From: an uncultured Eubacteriales bacterium
GTDB taxonomy: Bacteria; Bacillota; Clostridia; Christensenellales; Christensenellaceae
Direction of reading: 5' to 3'
Length of the DNA stretch: 7,188 bases
Assembly: GCA_905193725.1 (NCBI GenBank)
Contig: CAJJPW010000109.1
Span: forward strand, 1 to 7,188
In this document: one piece after another, positions 6,819 through 7,188 of the stretch
How positions within the stretch are numbered: position 1 is the first letter of the stretch
Layout: every line of letters begins with the position of its first letter
Program-made: the position numbers and the translations under genes
The notes under the pieces: model-generated
What the model was told of the DNA's origin: nothing
The model's database searches: none
Seen by the model: only the letters and a program-made list of their open reading frames with translations

Positions 6819-7070
6819 ATGCGCGTTATTGGATATTTAAAGAAAAATCATAAAATCATCAATTCCTGCGATGTGAATAGCGAGCAGGATGTCAATCAAG
6901 CGCTTATAGAGTGTATGGAAAAGATTTACCGCATTTTTGATATTGCAGAGCCAGTTTGGCTCTCCAAGCACTCTGCGGATTTATCAAAATTTTATAAAAC
7001 CCAGTTTCATCCAGACGATTTTATGGAGGATGTGAATTTTGATTCCTTTGAAATAGAGTTGATTTTGTAA
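6819..7070 (+). CDS. Small conserved-looking hypothetical protein, 83 residues
   Basis: I do not recognise this protein. The start is the ATG at 6819, with AGAGGA ending four bases upstream. The product starts MRVIGYLKKNHKII, like a small beta-hairpin, continues with an acidic helix-like stretch (SEQDVNQALIECMEKIYRIFDI), then PVWLSKHSADLSKFYKTQF, and ends with an acidic tail (HPDDFMEDVNFDSFEIELIL). It has no signal peptide, no membrane segment and no CxxC zinc pair. A proper promoter, ribosome binding site and terminator, together with balanced protein-like composition, make it a real gene. It is transcribed divergently from the YjbR-family gene across a spacer of about 230 bp, which suggests but does not prove shared control. 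Functions from nucleic-acid binding to partner binding are possible; none can be chosen. Confidence 0.75.
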   Translation: MRVIGYLKKNHKIINSCDVNSEQDVNQALIECMEKIYRIFDIAEPVWLSKHSADLSKFYKTQFHPDDFMEDVNFDSFEIELIL

Positions 7071-7087
7071 AAACCTTCCGGTTTTTT
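7069..7087 (+). terminator. Rho-independent terminator of the 83-residue gene
   Basis: AAAAACC (7069-7075) pairs with GGTTTTT (7080-7086) around a TTCC tetraloop, and the T run doubles as the 3' arm. It overlaps the stop codon by two bases. Because the arms are A/T symmetric it could also work on the minus strand. Confidence 0.7.
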
Positions 7088-7118
7088 CATCCCATAAATT
7101 GCATCTATAACTTTTTCC

Positions 7119-7154
7119 TTTCTTTCAAATACTAAACTTGAAAGGAGTTGAAAG
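7119..7154 (+). promoter_or_regulatory. Leader hairpin that can mask the ribosome binding site of the last gene
   Basis: CTTTCAA (7122-7128) is the exact complement of TTGAAAG (7138-7144), and the stem can extend by T-G, T-A and T-G to 7119/7147, so the whole AAAGGAG site (7141-7147) is paired. A second TTGAAAG copy at 7148-7154 offers an alternative partner that would leave the site in a loop. The pairs are mostly A-U, so the structure is weak. Confidence 0.35.
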
Positions 7155-7156
7155 TA

Positions 7157-7188
7157 ATGAAGGGTTTGAATATAACCGCTCTAACGCT
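7157..7188 (+). CDS. Start of an unidentified gene, truncated by the window edge
   Basis: The ATG at 7157 is preceded by AAAGGAG (7141-7147) at nine bases. Ten codons are visible (MKGLNITALT), with a basic residue at position 2, before the window ends. This is too short to identify or to judge for a signal peptide. It follows the terminator of the 83-residue gene, so it probably depends on its own promoter between about 7088 and 7130, but I cannot pick a convincing one there (TATAAC at 7106-7111 has no matching -35). Confidence 0.6.
   Translation, partial: MKGLNITALT

Noticed and set aside
1..7188. CRISPR array, IS ends, tRNA, rRNA or classical riboswitch
   Set aside because: No regularly spaced direct repeats, no transposase motifs, no cloverleaf or rRNA-like sequence, and no leader long and structured enough for a known riboswitch were seen.

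Overview
The window looks like ordinary chromosome of an anaerobic member of the Firmicutes, most likely class Clostridia. The grounds are the clostridial-style SecA (four-cysteine zinc tail, insertion in the second nucleotide-binding domain), the short 'Aquifex-type' aconitase, strong GGAGG-type ribosome binding sites, A/T-rich spacers with TATAAT-like boxes, and small hairpin-plus-T-run terminators. The genus cannot be named from the sequence alone.

Layout, left to right. At 2-457 (+) is the C-terminal end of a zinc-type (MDR family) alcohol/polyol dehydrogenase whose start lies outside the window. A gap of about 340 bp follows; it holds no convincing gene but carries the secA terminator. 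At 800-3478 (-) is a complete secA. A 306-bp spacer holds the secA promoter and the aconitase terminator. At 3785-5722 (-) is a complete 645-residue aconitate hydratase. After a 193-bp spacer comes a 223-residue YjbR/MmcQ-family protein at 5916-6587 (-). Its start is placed at an internal GTG because the longer frame would begin inside the promoter. A divergent spacer with two promoters leads to a small 83-residue gene of unknown function at 6819-7070 (+), closed by its own tight terminator. A further gene begins at 7157 (+) and runs off the right edge.

The genes do not form an evident pathway. secA (protein export), aconitase (citrate to isocitrate, the oxidative branch feeding 2-oxoglutarate/glutamate) and the YjbR protein all point left, but each has its own candidate promoter, and secA and aconitase have clear terminators, so they look like separate transcription units rather than an operon. 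secA is not followed here by prfB, unlike in Bacillus.

I see no phage, IS element, CRISPR array, tRNA or rRNA. No clear new biological system is visible. The best leads are regulatory: a hairpin that could mask the ribosome binding site of the last gene, with a duplicated TTGAAAG allowing an alternative fold; perfect dyads beside the promoters of the 83-residue gene and the aconitase; and the unassigned N-terminal half of the YjbR-type protein.
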